From Rhizobium sp. Q54 (lineage in GTDB: Bacteria > Pseudomonadota > Alphaproteobacteria > Rhizobiales > Beijerinckiaceae), in the NCBI GenBank assembly GCA_945878875.1, contig CAMCUC010000027.1:1-36585 (forward strand): a DNA stretch of 36,585 nt, given 5' to 3'. The notes beneath the pieces are model-generated. The model saw nothing but the letters and a program-made list of their open reading frames with translations, had not been told where the DNA came from and did not search any database. Position numbers and translations under genes: made by a program. This document shows, piece after piece, positions 24,962 to 34,084 of the stretch. Each line of letters opens with the position of its first letter. The first letter of the stretch is position 1.

Positions 24962-25798
24962 ATGAGCAGCACCTTAACCCGCATCGACGCCCGTTTCGCC
25001 CTGTGCGCCGCGCAAGGCCGCGCCGCCCTCGTCACCTTCGTGATGTGCGGCGACCCCGACATTGCGACCTCGCTGGCCATTTTGAAGGCCCTGCCGGGCG
25101 CGGGCGCGGACGTGCTGGAAATCGGCATGCCGTTCACCGACCCCATGGCCGACGGCCCGACCATTCAGGCCGCTGGCCTGCGGGCGCTGCAAGCGGGCGC
25201 CTCGCTGAAGAAGACGCTTCAGGTCGTGGCCGATTTTCGCGCTGGCGATGCCGACACGCCCATCGTGCTGATGGGCTATTACAACCCGATCTACATTTAC
25301 GGCGTCGAGCGTTTTCTGACCGACGCCAAGAAAGCGGGCGTCGACGGGCTGATCGTCGTCGATCTGCCGCCGGAGGAAGATGCCGAATTGTGCCTGCCAG
25401 CTCTCAAGGCCGGGCTGAATTTTGTGCGCCTCGCAACCCCCACCACTGACGAGAAGCGCCTGCCAAAGGTGCTCACCAACACGTCCGGCTTTGTCTATTA
25501 CGTCTCGATTGCGGGCATCACCGGCTCGGCCACGCCTGATTATTCACAAGTGGCGGCAGCGGTTGCGCGCATCAAGTCGCACACCAATTTGCCGGTTGCG
25601 GTGGGCTTTGGCGTCAAGAACGCGACGTCGGCTGCCGAAATCGCGGCCCATGCTGACGGCGTCGTGGTAGGCTCGGCGCTGATCAACGCGTTGAAGAACA
25701 GCCTTGATTCAGATAATCGCGCCACGGCCAAGACGGTGGACGCGGTGACGAGCCTCGTCGCAGACATCGCCAGGGGCGTACGCCGCGCGCGCGCCTGA
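24962..25798 (+). CDS. trpA: Tryptophan synthase alpha subunit TrpA, 278 aa
   Basis: TrpA cleaves indole-3-glycerol phosphate and passes indole to TrpB. The catalytic acids are E53 in VLEIGMPF and D64 in [10 protein letters not shown], matching E49 and D60 of E. coli. Other family blocks are [38 protein letters not shown] and [14 protein letters not shown] start at 24962 ([12 protein letters not shown]), where the family begins. The ATG at 24908, overlapping the vapC stop, would add 18 Pro/Ala-rich residues and is a real alternative because neither start has a good Shine-Dalgarno. accD follows after 26 bp. Unusually, trpB is not upstream: vapC is. Confidence 0.95.
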   Translation: MSSTLTRIDARFALCAAQGRAALVTFVMCGDPDIATSLAILKALPGAGADVLEIGMPFTDPMADGPTIQAAGLRALQAGASLKKTLQVVADFRAGDADTPIVLMGYYNPIYIYGVERFLTDAKKAGVDGLIVVDLPPEEDAELCLPALKAGLNFVRLATPTTDEKRLPKVLTNTSGFVYYVSIAGITGSATPDYSQVAAAVARIKSHTNLPVAVGFGVKNATSAAEIAAHADGVVVGSALINALKNSLDSDNRATAKTVDAVTSLVADIARGVRRARA

Positions 25799-25824
25799 TC
25801 GCCCCGCAACAGCTGGAGCAGAGC

Positions 25825-26682
25825 ATGAACTGGATCACCGAAGCCCTGCCGCCGCAGATTCGCTCTTTCCTGAAGCGCGAGACGCCGGAAAACCTGTGGG
25901 TGAAATGCCCCGAAAGCGGCCAGCTCGTTTTCCACAAGGAAGTTGAGCAGAACTTCTGGGTGGTGCCGGGTTCGGGCTTCCACATGCGCATGCCGGTGGT
26001 GGCGCGCCTGCAAATGCTGTTCGACAATTCCAAATGGGAAGACCTGCCCACGCCTGACGTGCAGCTCGATCCGCTGAAGTTTCGCGACGTGAAGCGCTAT
26101 ACTGACCGGTTGAAGGATTATCGCGCCAGAACGGAGCGCATGGATTGCGTTCGCCTGAGCGTCGGCGAACTCAAGACCATCCCCGTCACCGTCGCCGTGC
26201 AGGATTTCGATTTTATCGGCGGATCGCTGGGCATGGCCGCGGGCGAGGCGATCATCGCCGGGATGGAGGCAGCGGTTCAGCGTCGCACGCCGTTCATCAT
26301 GTTCACGGCCTCTGGCGGCGCGCGCATGCAGGAAGGCATGTTCTCGCTGATGCAAATGCCGCGCACCACGGTCGCCGTGCGCCGTCTGCGCGAGGCGCGC
26401 CTGCCCTACATCGTGGTGATGACCAATCCCACGACGGGCGGCGTCACCGCCTCCTACGCCATGCTGGGCGACATTCACATTGCCGAGCCCGGCGCCGTGA
26501 TCGGCTTTGCAGGCGCGCGCGTCATCGAGCAAACCATCCGCGAGAAACTGCCGGAAGGCTTCCAGCGCGCCGAATATCTGCGCGCCCACGGCATGGTCGA
26601 CATGGTGATTGCGCGCAGCGAGCAGCGCGATACGCTGGCGCGCCTGTGCTCATTGTTGATGAACCAGAAAACAGCCGCCTGA
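25825..26682 (+). CDS. accD: Acetyl-CoA carboxylase carboxyltransferase beta subunit AccD, 285 aa
   Basis: AccD pairs with AccA to move the carboxyl group from biotin to acetyl-CoA, making malonyl-CoA. The crotonase-fold core is clear: [47 protein letters not shown] and [17 protein letters not shown]. The N-terminal zinc ribbon of E. coli AccD (C-x2-C-x15-C-x2-C) is degraded: only C28 remains, while the other ligand positions are S31, V47 and S50. Such zinc-less AccD occurs in alphaproteobacteria as far as I recall. GGAG lies six bases before the ATG. It sits between trpA and folC, the standard order in this group. Confidence 0.95.
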   Translation: MNWITEALPPQIRSFLKRETPENLWVKCPESGQLVFHKEVEQNFWVVPGSGFHMRMPVVARLQMLFDNSKWEDLPTPDVQLDPLKFRDVKRYTDRLKDYRARTERMDCVRLSVGELKTIPVTVAVQDFDFIGGSLGMAAGEAIIAGMEAAVQRRTPFIMFTASGGARMQEGMFSLMQMPRTTVAVRRLREARLPYIVVMTNPTTGGVTASYAMLGDIHIAEPGAVIGFAGARVIEQTIREKLPEGFQRAEYLRAHGMVDMVIARSEQRDTLARLCSLLMNQKTAA

Positions 26683-26690
26683 GCGCACGC

Positions 26691-28001
26691 ATGTCGCAAA
26701 ATTCTGGCGATTTTCTGGAGCGCTTTCTCGCGCTTCATCCAAAGAAGATCGACCTGTCGCTTGGGCGCACGCTCGATTTGTTGCGCGCGCTTGGGGATCC
26801 GCACAAGGCTTTGCCCCCCGTCATTCATGTGGCGGGCACCAACGGCAAGGGCTCGACGACGGCTTTTCTGCGCGCAATGCTGGAAGCGCAGGGTCGCCGC
26901 GTCCACGTCTACACCTCGCCCCATCTGGTGCGCTTTCATGAGCGTATTCGTCTCGCTGGAAAACTGGTCGGGGAAGAGCGCCTGATCGCCGCCTTCGAGA
27001 CCTGCGAGCGCGTGAACGCGGGCGCGCCGATCACTTTGTTTGAGATCACCACGGCGGCGGCCTTTCAACTGTTTGCGGAAACGCCCGCCGACATATTGCT
27101 GCTGGAAGTTGGCCTTGGCGGGCGCTTTGATTCCACCAATGTGATCGAGAAGCCGCTGGCGACCATCATCACGCCCGTCTCCATGGACCACATGGATTTT
27201 CTGGGCGATACGCTGGCCAAAATCGCCTTCGAGAAGGCGGGCATTCTCAAGAAAAACGCGCCGGTCATCTTGGCGCCCCAGGCCTACGGGGCGATGGACG
27301 TGATCGAACGGCAGGCGCGACGCGTCGGCGCCGGGGCGATGTTGCGGGCGGATCGCGATTATCATGTGAACGAAGAGCGCGGGCGCCTCGTCTATGAAGA
27401 CGAGCTGGGACTGCTCGACCTGCCGGCGCCGCGACTGGCGGGGCGCCACCAGTTCGACAATGCCGCCACGGCTATTGCGACGCTGCGGCTGCTTTATCCA
27501 GATTTTCCTGCAAATGCTCTCGAGGAAGGCCTGCGGAGCGTGCAATGGCCCGCCCGGCTGCAAAAACTTAATCGCGGCGCGCTGTTCGAGCGGGCTCCCA
27601 AAGGCGCCGAACTCTGGCTTGACGGCGGTCATAATCCTGCTGGCGGGCTGGTGGTGGCGCAAGGTATGGCCGAGCGGCAGGAGCGCGATCCGCGACCGCT
27701 CATTTTGATAAGCGGCGGGCTTGCCAGCAAAGACACCGGCGGCTTCCTGCAAGCTTTTACAGAACTGGCGCAGGAGGTGTTGGCCGTGCCGATCCCCGGC
27801 GAACACGCCGCCCGCAGCGCCGACGACGTGGCGGCCATCGCCCGCGCGCAAGGCCTGCCCGCGACCGCCGCCAGCAGCGTCTCCAGTGCTTTAGAGGCTT
27901 TGGCCGCGCGGACCTGGCCCATCGCGCCGCGCGTGCTGATCGCCGGTTCGCTCTATCTGGCGGGCGACGTTTTGCGCGAAAATCGCACGCCGCCCGATTG
28001 A
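26691..28001 (+). CDS. folC: Dihydrofolate synthase / folylpolyglutamate synthase FolC, 436 aa
   Basis: FolC adds glutamate to dihydropteroate and then to tetrahydrofolates. The ATP loop is HVAGTNGKGSTTAFL (46-60). Mur-ligase family blocks follow: VYTSPHLVRFHERIR, LLLEVGLGGRFDSTN, TPVSMDHMDFLGDTLAKIAFEKAGI (the carbamylated-Lys and Mg regions), GRHQFDNAATAIA and WLDGGHNPAGG. Length is normal. It starts at ATG 26691, eight bases after the accD stop; the same frame is open upstream inside accD but is only a shadow there. It closes the trpA-accD-folC unit, and pyrE follows after 53 bp, which includes a GGGCGC/GCGCCC inverted repeat (28008-28032). Confidence 0.95.
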   Translation: MSQNSGDFLERFLALHPKKIDLSLGRTLDLLRALGDPHKALPPVIHVAGTNGKGSTTAFLRAMLEAQGRRVHVYTSPHLVRFHERIRLAGKLVGEERLIAAFETCERVNAGAPITLFEITTAAAFQLFAETPADILLLEVGLGGRFDSTNVIEKPLATIITPVSMDHMDFLGDTLAKIAFEKAGILKKNAPVILAPQAYGAMDVIERQARRVGAGAMLRADRDYHVNEERGRLVYEDELGLLDLPAPRLAGRHQFDNAATAIATLRLLYPDFPANALEEGLRSVQWPARLQKLNRGALFERAPKGAELWLDGGHNPAGGLVVAQGMAERQERDPRPLILISGGLASKDTGGFLQAFTELAQEVLAVPIPGEHAARSADDVAAIARAQGLPATAASSVSSALEALAARTWPIAPRVLIAGSLYLAGDVLRENRTPPD

Positions 28002-28054
28002 CCGAACGGGCGCGCATCTGTTGAGTGCGCCCACATCAATGAGGTTTTCCAGTC

Positions 28055-28627
28055 ATGAGTGCAGAACTGACCGCCCCCGAGCGCGCCCGCCTCGCCGATA
28101 TTATCTTTGAGCGCTCCTTCGGGCGCGGCAAGGTGATGCTGGCGTCGGGCAAAGAGAGCGATTTCTATTTCGACATGAAGCCCTCAATGCTTCATCCCGA
28201 GGGCGCGGCCCTCATCGCCAAGGCGGTGCTGGCCAAAGTGCGCGGCTCCGGCGCCACCCACGTCGGCGGGCTGGAGATGGGCGCGGTGCCGATCACCGGC
28301 GCGCTGTGCCAGCATTCGTTTCAGGCGGGCGAGCCGCTGTTTGGCTTTTTCGTGCGCAAGCAGCCAAAAGGCCACGGCGCCAAAAAGCTGGTGGAGGGCC
28401 TGCCCAAAGGCGAAACGCTGGCGGGCAAGTCCATCGTGATTGTGGAAGACGTGACGACGACGGGCGAATCGGCGTGGAAAGCCGCGCAAGCCTGCGTTGA
28501 GGACGGCGCGAAGGTTGTGATGGTCGTGACCATCGTTGATCGCGAAGACGGGGCGAAGGAATTCTACGCGCACAAGGGCGTGCCGTTTGCCGCGATCTTC
28601 GGGTCGACAGAGTTTCTGGCGCGCTGA
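28055..28627 (+). CDS. pyrE: Orotate phosphoribosyltransferase PyrE, 190 aa
   Basis: PyrE makes orotidine 5'-monophosphate from orotate and PRPP in pyrimidine synthesis. The PRPP-binding signature is VIVEDVTTTGES (127-138). LASGKESDFYFDMK (29-42) is the substrate loop region, and FGFFVRKQPKGHG (96-108) is the flexible catalytic loop with its Lys. The 190-residue length fits the compact alphaproteobacterial form. GAGG lies ten bases before the ATG. Its stop is four bases from the end of the convergent rdgB, and the AT-rich junction shows no hairpin. Confidence 0.95.
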   Translation: MSAELTAPERARLADIIFERSFGRGKVMLASGKESDFYFDMKPSMLHPEGAALIAKAVLAKVRGSGATHVGGLEMGAVPITGALCQHSFQAGEPLFGFFVRKQPKGHGAKKLVEGLPKGETLAGKSIVIVEDVTTTGESAWKAAQACVEDGAKVVMVVTIVDREDGAKEFYAHKGVPFAAIFGSTEFLAR

Positions 28628-28631
28628 TTAT

Positions 28632-29264
28632 TTATTCAAAACAGGCTTTAGACAAATCCTGAAACGCGCGGGCGCGATGCGAGAGCGCCTGCGAGCCGTC
28701 GGCCGGAATGCCGTGTTTTTCGTCCGACGACATTTCCCCAAACGTGCGGGAATGGCCGTCGGGCTGGAAGAAGGGGTCGTAGCCAAAGCCCTTGTCGCCG
28801 CGCGGCGGCCAGACGATGTCGCCAAACACCTTTCCCTCAAACTGCTCCAGATGCCCGTCCGGCCAGACGATGGCGAGCGCCGACACGAAATGCGCGCGAG
28901 GCGTCGGCGCCCCCCTGGCCTGCATCAGCGCATGCACATGCGCCATGGCGGCGGTAAAATCGCCCGCCTCTTTGGCCCAGCGCGCCGAATAAATGCCCGG
29001 ATCGCCATCGAGCGCGTCAACGCAAAGCCCTGAATCGTCGGCGAACGCGGGCAGGCCGGAGACTTCTGCGGCGGCCCGTGCCTTCAGCTCCGCATTGGCC
29101 AGAAACGTCAGCCCCGTCTCGTCAGGCTCGATCAAGCCCAGATCGCCCGCCGATACGGCCTCGATTCCATAAGGCGCCAACAGCTCGCGCATTTCGCGCA
29201 GCTTGCCGGGATTATGCGTGGCGATCACCACGCGGCCGGACAATTTGCGATGCGCGTCGTTCAT
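28632..29264 (-). CDS. rdgB: dITP/XTP pyrophosphatase RdgB, 210 aa
   Basis: RdgB hydrolyses dITP, ITP and XTP so that deaminated purines are not built into DNA. The family blocks are IATHNPGKLREM (14-25, with the THNxGK substrate motif), FADDSGLCVDAL with the catalytic acids, PGIYSARWA and GFGYDPFF. The C-terminal SHRARAF block binds the base. I start at ATG 29264 with GGAG six bases upstream. The frame also reaches a TTG at 29294 that overlaps the rph stop as TTGA, but its Shine-Dalgarno is worse. rph is 26 bp upstream; rph-rdgB is a standard alphaproteobacterial pair. Confidence 0.95.
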   Translation of the reverse strand: MNDAHRKLSGRVVIATHNPGKLREMRELLAPYGIEAVSAGDLGLIEPDETGLTFLANAELKARAAAEVSGLPAFADDSGLCVDALDGDPGIYSARWAKEAGDFTAAMAHVHALMQARGAPTPRAHFVSALAIVWPDGHLEQFEGKVFGDIVWPPRGDKGFGYDPFFQPDGHSRTFGEMSSDEKHGIPADGSQALSHRARAFQDLSKACFE

Positions 29265-29290
29265 GGCAGTCTCCAGATGGGGCGATGTCT

Positions 29291-30004
29291 TCAAGCGATG
29301 GTGAGCTTCTGCAGCGCCACCAGCTCGCCGATGCCTTTGCGGGCGAGCTTGAGCATCTCGCCGAGCTGCTCTTCACTGAAGGTGGCGCCTTCCGCCGTCG
29401 CCTGCACCTCGACCAGATTGCCCGAGCCGGTGAGCACAAAATTGGCGTCGGTGTGGGCGGCGGAATCTTCGATGTAATCAAGATCGAGGATCGAGCCGTT
29501 GACGCTGATGCCGCAGGAGACGGCGGCCACGTGGTCGCGCAGCGGCATGTCGCGGATCATCGAGCGGCTGCGCATCCATTTCAGGCATTCGTGCAACGCT
29601 ACCCAGCCGCCGGTGATGGCGGCCGTGCGGGTGCCCCCGTCCGCCTGCAGGACGTCGCAATCGACCACGATCTGGCGCTCGCCAATGGCTTGCAGATCGA
29701 CGACGGAGCGCAGCGAGCGTCCGATCAGGCGCTGGATTTCCTGCGTGCGGCCCGATTGCTTGCCGGATGTGGACTCCCGGCGCGTGCGCGTCTGCGTGGC
29801 GCGCGGCAGCATGGAATATTCCGCTGTCACCCAGCCCCGACCCTGTCCGCGCAGCCATTGCGGCGGCTTGTCTTCGAGCGAGGCGGTGCACAGCACTTGG
29901 GTCTCGCCAAATTTCACAAGGCAGGAGCCTTCCGCATAGCGGGCGACATTGCGCTCCAGCGAGACTTCCCGCATTTCGTCGGCGGCGCGTTTGGATGGGC
30001 GCAT
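29291..30004 (-). CDS. rph: Ribonuclease PH, 237 aa
   Basis: RNase PH trims the 3' ends of tRNA precursors by phosphorolysis. It starts [12 protein letters not shown] and shows the family blocks [68 protein letters not shown] and the phosphate-site surroundings near SCGISVNG. Length is one residue short of the E. coli protein. The frame remains open far upstream, antisense to rpsA, which is not coding. It is divergent from rpsA across a 330-bp gap and is followed by rdgB. Confidence 0.97.
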   Translation of the reverse strand: MRPSKRAADEMREVSLERNVARYAEGSCLVKFGETQVLCTASLEDKPPQWLRGQGRGWVTAEYSMLPRATQTRTRRESTSGKQSGRTQEIQRLIGRSLRSVVDLQAIGERQIVVDCDVLQADGGTRTAAITGGWVALHECLKWMRSRSMIRDMPLRDHVAAVSCGISVNGSILDLDYIEDSAAHTDANFVLTGSGNLVEVQATAEGATFSEEQLGEMLKLARKGIGELVALQKLTIA

Positions 30005-30334
30005 GTCTGTTTCCCCGAAACTGAACGTTCTGAAATCTGGTTGCGCGGTCGTAACGGCAAACGCGGCGCGCCACAAGCAGGCCTCCCTGGAACGCGCTCC
30101 TCTTGTCGTCGCCCGCGCCCGCTGATAAGGAAGCGCACCGTATAAAAGCGGTAAAACCCTGTTCGCTGGATCCGGCGCCGTGCCGGTCCGCTTTTTCTTC
30201 AGGAATCCCCTGTCGGGAAAGCGATGAGTCCCGTCACCAAGACGGACCGCCGGAAAAAGCGAGCGCACGCACTCTAACCCCGCCGGCGCACTCGGTCCCG
30301 ACCGCAGACGCGATCGCGACCCCCAGGAGACCAA
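30005..30334. other. 330-bp divergent intergenic region between rph and rpsA
   Basis: No credible gene is seen here. The region should hold the rph promoter (left part), the rpsA promoter and a long rpsA leader. A TATAAAA sequence at 30141-30147 is the best -10 candidate for rpsA, but without a convincing -35. Complementary segments in 30184-30260 suggest a structured leader (separate entry). The rpsA Shine-Dalgarno AGGAG ends six bases before its ATG. The usual upstream neighbours aroA and cmk are absent. Confidence 0.6.
30184..30260 (+). ncRNA. Possible structured (pseudoknot-like) leader of rpsA
   Basis: Two complementary pairs are interleaved: CGGTCCG (30184-30190) with CGGACCG (30243-30249), and CTTTTTC (30191-30197) with GAAAAAG (30253-30259). 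The order of the four arms is that of an H-type pseudoknot or of two competing folds. Short hairpins such as CGGGA/TCCCG lie in between. Ribosomal protein S1 represses its own mRNA through the leader in E. coli, so an autoregulatory element is plausible. Chance pairing in GC-rich DNA cannot be excluded by eye. Confidence 0.3.
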
Positions 30335-32065
30335 ATGGCAAATACCCAAACCAGTTTCGCGCCCTCGCGCGCCGACTTTGAAGCTATGCTCGACGAGACC
30401 TTTAACGAAAACGAGGCCATGGAAGGCGCCGTTGTTAAAGGCACAGTCGTTGCGATTGAAAAGGACATGGCGGTCATCGACATCGGTCTGAAGACCGAAG
30501 GCCGTGTCGCGATGAAGGAATTCCTGGGCCCCGGCCGCGACCACGTCCTCAAGGTTGGCGACGTCGTTGAAGTCTACCTTGAGCGCATCGAAAACGCCCT
30601 CGGCGAAGCCGTGATCTCGCGCGACAAGGCTCGTCGCGAGGAGAGCTGGGTCAAGCTTGAGAAGGCCTTCGAGGCCAAGGAAAAGGTTGACGGCGTTATC
30701 TTCAATCAGGTCAAGGGCGGCTTCACGGTCGATCTCGACGGCGCCGTGGCCTTCCTGCCGCGCTCGCAGGTCGACATTCGTCCGATCCGCGACGTCACCC
30801 CGCTCATGGGCGTGCCGCAGCCGTTCGAAATCCTCAAGATGGATCGCCGCCGCGGCAACATCGTTGTTTCGCGCCGCACCGTTCTTGAAGAGAGCCGCGC
30901 CGAGCAGCGCCACGAAATCGTTGGCAAGCTCGAAGAGGGCCAGGTCATCGACGGCACCGTCAAGAACATCACCGATTACGGCGCGTTCGTGGATCTGGGC
31001 GGCATCGACGGCCTGCTCCATGTCACCGACATCGCATGGCGCCGCGTGAACCACCCGACCGAAGTGCTCAACATCGGCCAGTCGGTGCGCGTGAAGATCA
31101 TCAAGATCAACCACGAGACGCATCGCATCTCGCTGGGCATGAAGCAGCTGCTGGAAGATCCGTGGCAGGGCATCGAGGCCAAATATCCGATGGAAGCCCG
31201 CTTCCATGGCCGCGTGACCAACATCACCGATTACGGCGCGTTCGTGGAGCTGGAGCCGGGCATCGAAGGCCTGATCCACGTTTCCGAAATGTCGTGGACC
31301 AAGAAGAACGTGCATCCCGGCAAGATCGTCTCGACGAGCCAGGAAGTCGACGTTCAGGTGCTGGAAGTCGATCCCGTCAAGCGCCGCATCTCGCTGGGCC
31401 TCAAGCAGACCCTGCAAAATCCGTGGGAAGCGTTCGCGCAGAAATATCCCGCCGGCACTGAAGTTGAGGGCGAAGTCAAGAACAAGACCGAATTCGGCCT
31501 GTTCATCGGCCTTGAAGGCGACGTGGACGGCATGGTCCATCTGTCCGATCTCGACTGGAAGCGTCCGGGCGAGCAGGTCATCGAAGAGTACAAGAAGGGC
31601 GACATGGTTCGCGCCCAGGTGCTCGACGTGGACGTTGAGAAAGAGCGCATCTCGCTCGGCGTCAAGCAGCTCAACGGCGCCGATCCCTTCCAGGCCAAGG
31701 CTGGCGAAGAAGGCGCTCCGGGCGAATTGCGCAAGGGCCTCGTGGTCACCTGCGAAGTGCTCGAAGTGAAGGAAGGCGGCCTCGAAGTCCAGATCGTCGG
31801 CTCCGATCTCACCGCCTTCATCAAGCGCAACGAGCTGGCGCGCGACCGCGCTGACCAGCGCCCCGAGCGTTTCGCCGTCGGCGAAAAGGTCGATGGCCGC
31901 ATCACTTTGTTCGACCGCAAGGCCCGCAAGGTCTCGGTGTCGATCAAGGCGCTCGAAATGGCTGAAGAGAAGGAAGCAATCGCCCAGTTCGGCTCCGCCG
32001 ATTCGGGCGCCTCGCTTGGCGACATTCTCGGCGCCGCTCTGAAGGCCCGCGAAGACAAGAAGTAA
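30335..32065 (+). CDS. rpsA: 30S ribosomal protein S1, 576 aa
   Basis: S1 binds mRNA leaders and brings them to the 30S subunit. Six S1 (OB-fold) repeats can be followed: roughly residues 30-100, 115-180, 200-270, 287-357, 374-444 and 460-530. The central ones show the typical pattern G[14 protein letters not shown] then [10 protein letters not shown] or [10 protein letters not shown]. Codon use is clearly more biased than that of the neighbours (frequent AAG, GAG, CTG, ATC), as expected for a highly expressed gene. AGGAG precedes the ATG. A strong terminator follows the stop. It is divergent from rph, and downstream lie sppA and ihfB, the usual order after rpsA in this group. Confidence 0.98.
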   Translation: MANTQTSFAPSRADFEAMLDETFNENEAMEGAVVKGTVVAIEKDMAVIDIGLKTEGRVAMKEFLGPGRDHVLKVGDVVEVYLERIENALGEAVISRDKARREESWVKLEKAFEAKEKVDGVIFNQVKGGFTVDLDGAVAFLPRSQVDIRPIRDVTPLMGVPQPFEILKMDRRRGNIVVSRRTVLEESRAEQRHEIVGKLEEGQVIDGTVKNITDYGAFVDLGGIDGLLHVTDIAWRRVNHPTEVLNIGQSVRVKIIKINHETHRISLGMKQLLEDPWQGIEAKYPMEARFHGRVTNITDYGAFVELEPGIEGLIHVSEMSWTKKNVHPGKIVSTSQEVDVQVLEVDPVKRRISLGLKQTLQNPWEAFAQKYPAGTEVEGEVKNKTEFGLFIGLEGDVDGMVHLSDLDWKRPGEQVIEEYKKGDMVRAQVLDVDVEKERISLGVKQLNGADPFQAKAGEEGAPGELRKGLVVTCEVLEVKEGGLEVQIVGSDLTAFIKRNELARDRADQRPERFAVGEKVDGRITLFDRKARKVSVSIKALEMAEEKEAIAQFGSADSGASLGDILGAALKAREDKK

Positions 32066-32107
32066 TTAGAAAATAATAAGGCGCGCCTTGCAGCGCTCCT
32101 GAGCAAG

Positions 32108-32138
32108 AAACCCGCGCAGGAAACTGTGCGGGTTTTTC
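32108..32138 (+). terminator. Intrinsic terminator of rpsA
   Basis: AAACCCGCGCAG (32108-32119) pairs over 12 bp (one G-T) with CTGTGCGGGTTT (32124-32135) around a GAAA tetraloop, and a run of T ends it. It separates rpsA from sppA. Confidence 0.88.
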
Positions 32139-32215
32139 AGTTTATGACGCCGCCGCCTTGTTCAGGCAGGTCTTCCACACTACCTCTGCTGGAGCTCTTC
32201 AGCACCGGTGACTTT

Positions 32216-33271
32216 ATGACTGACCACGATTCCAGCGGCGCAACCGTCGATCAGCGCGCGGCCGACAAAGCCGACAAGACCCGAATCGAGAATGTGGCCG
32301 CCAGCGCGGCGGAAAATGTGATTGATCGCCAGCGTCTGCGCCGCAAGCTGCGGTTCTGGCGGATTGCCGCCGTGCTTGTATTGCTGGGCGCCATCGGCTT
32401 TGGCGCGGCAGCGTTTTTTGAGCCGCCCAAGACAGCCTCCAGACATATCGCGCGCCTGTCCATCTCCGGACTTGTGACCGGCGACCGGGAAACGCTGAAG
32501 CTGATTGAACAGATCGGCAAATCGTCGGCGGCGGGTGTTTTGGTAGTCATCGAGAGCCCGGGCGGCACCACGACGGGGGCTGAAAAAATCTATGAGGATT
32601 TGCGCCGGCTGGCGGAAAAGAAGCCCGTCGTGGCGGTGATCGGCTCCACGGGGGCGTCGGGCGCCTATATCGCGGCGCTGGGGGCGGAGCGCATTTTCGC
32701 GCACGGCAATTCGCTGGTCGGATCCATCGGCGTGCTGTTTCAATATCCGAATATGACGCGCCTGCTCGACAATGTCGGCGTCAAGATGGAGGAGATTAAA
32801 TCCTCCCCCCTGAAAGCGGCGCCTAATCCGTTTGAGCCTGCAACACCCGAGGCGCGCGCCGCGCTGGCGGCGCTGGTCACCGATTCCTACGACTGGTTTC
32901 GCGGCCTTGTGCGCGAGCGTCGCGCTTTGAACGATCAGGAACTCGCCAGCGTGGCGGACGGGCGCGTGTTTACCGGTCGGCAGGCTGTCGGCCTCAAGCT
33001 CGTCGATCAATTGGGCGGCGAGCGCGAGGCCATCGCCTGGCTGGAGGCGGAAAAGGGCGTGGAGGCCGGGCTGACCATCCGGGATTGGCGCCCGCCAGGC
33101 GCGGCGAACCGGTTCGGCATTTTCAGCGCGGCGGGGGTTCTTGCCCATGCGTTTGGATGGAGCGAGGCGGGCGCGCTGTTGCAGCGCCTTGAGGGCCAGA
33201 GCCAAGCGCTGGGTCAGTCGCTGGCGCTTGACGGGCTTGTGGCTGTTTGGCATGGTCAAGGCAGAAATTAA
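32216..33271 (+). CDS. sppA: Signal peptide peptidase SppA, S49 family, 351 aa
   Basis: SppA is a membrane-anchored serine protease that digests signal peptides left after export. One membrane segment lies at about residues 48-67 ([20 protein letters not shown]). The catalytic Ser is S148 in [12 protein letters not shown], and the general-base Lys is K200 in IKSSPLK, the spacing seen in the short single-domain SppA of Bacillus (S147, K199). It is about half the size of E. coli SppA. The start at ATG 32216 places the protein after the rpsA terminator; an upstream start at 32126 would lie inside the terminator. Its Shine-Dalgarno is weak. ihfB follows after 53 bp. Confidence 0.92.
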   Translation: MTDHDSSGATVDQRAADKADKTRIENVAASAAENVIDRQRLRRKLRFWRIAAVLVLLGAIGFGAAAFFEPPKTASRHIARLSISGLVTGDRETLKLIEQIGKSSAAGVLVVIESPGGTTTGAEKIYEDLRRLAEKKPVVAVIGSTGASGAYIAALGAERIFAHGNSLVGSIGVLFQYPNMTRLLDNVGVKMEEIKSSPLKAAPNPFEPATPEARAALAALVTDSYDWFRGLVRERRALNDQELASVADGRVFTGRQAVGLKLVDQLGGEREAIAWLEAEKGVEAGLTIRDWRPPGAANRFGIFSAAGVLAHAFGWSEAGALLQRLEGQSQALGQSLALDGLVAVWHGQGRN

Positions 33272-33324
33272 TCGTCCTGCTCATTTCTGCCCGGCGCCGA
33301 CGCCTATCTTCAAGGAATTGCCTC

Positions 33325-33615
33325 GTGATAAAATCTGAACTTGTGCAGCGGATCGCCGACAAAAACCCCCATCTTTATCAGCGTGACGTCGAGAACATCG
33401 TCAATGCAATCCTGGGGGAGATCAGCAACGCGCTCTCGCGCGGAGATCGCGTGGAGCTGCGCGGCTTTGGCGCTTTCTCCGTGAAGCAGCGCGACGCGCG
33501 CGTGGGCCGCAATCCGCGCACCGGACAGCATGTCGAGGTGAACCAGAAATTCGTGCCGTTCTTCAAGACCGGCAAGGAAATGCGCGAACGCCTCAACGCA
33601 AAGCCTGCGTCCTGA
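33325..33615 (+). CDS. ihfB: Integration host factor beta subunit, 96 aa
   Basis: IhfB forms a heterodimer with IhfA that bends DNA sharply at specific sites. The sequence from [20 protein letters not shown] through [25 protein letters not shown] to [19 protein letters not shown] is the classical HU/IHF fold, including the beta-arm whose conserved Pro (in RNPRTG) intercalates DNA. The start is GTG at 33325, with AAGGA eight bases upstream; the open frame before it overlaps sppA and is not used. sppA upstream and lapA downstream (46 bp) match the rpsA-sppA-ihfB-lapA order of alphaproteobacteria. Confidence 0.96.
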   Translation: MIKSELVQRIADKNPHLYQRDVENIVNAILGEISNALSRGDRVELRGFGAFSVKQRDARVGRNPRTGQHVEVNQKFVPFFKTGKEMRERLNAKPAS

Positions 33616-33661
33616 CGGTTTGAGGATTACGCGAGGTCTTTGCGCGGGGATATTGCAAGCC

Positions 33662-33994
33662 ATGGCCGCTCTGCTGAAATGGGCTCTCCTTCTGCCTGTC
33701 GCCATCCTTGCAGTGATGCTCGCCATCGCCAATCGGGCGCCTGTAGAACTGGCGTTTGATCCGTTTGGAGCATCGGATTTAAGCATCAGAGCGCCTTTGT
33801 TTATCGTGGCGTTCGCCTCGATGATGGTTGGCGTGGTGATCGGCGGGGTCGCCGTGTGGATGCGTCAGGGCCGCCATCGCCGCGCTGCGCGGGCAGCGCG
33901 TTCTGAAGCCCGACGTCTGCATGCCGAGGCAGATCGCCTGCGTGCCCAGAAATCCTCTCTGACCGCGCTCTCAGCGCCGGGCGTAGGCGCCTAA
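33662..33994 (+). CDS. LapA-domain (DUF1049) inner-membrane protein, 110 aa
   Basis: A small membrane protein with two hydrophobic segments (about residues 5-24, LKWALLLPVAILAVMLAI, and 44-68, LFIVAFASMMVGVVIGGVAVW), separated by a short loop that includes NRAPVELAFDP. This N-R-x-P-V-x-x-x-x-DP pattern is typical of the LapA/YciS domain. The C-terminus is a charged coiled-coil-like Arg/Ala helix. In E. coli LapA works with LapB in regulating lipopolysaccharide synthesis through LpxC. Whether this copy does so is unknown, as lapB is not here. I start at ATG 33662; the TTG at 33620 adds a non-conserved tail. It follows ihfB, as in relatives. Confidence 0.85.
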   Translation: MAALLKWALLLPVAILAVMLAIANRAPVELAFDPFGASDLSIRAPLFIVAFASMMVGVVIGGVAVWMRQGRHRRAARAARSEARRLHAEADRLRAQKSSLTALSAPGVGA

Positions 33995-34084
33995 ATCCGG
34001 GCGGCTTAAGCTGTCGCTGAATTCGTCTTGCTGGCGTTTTGGCTTCGCATGCTTCAGGCTCTCGCAAAATATAGGGGAGCCGCC

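Noticed and set aside
26475-27851. 458-codon minus-strand frame across accD and folC
   Set aside because: Both plus-strand genes have complete catalytic motifs; the antisense frame has none.
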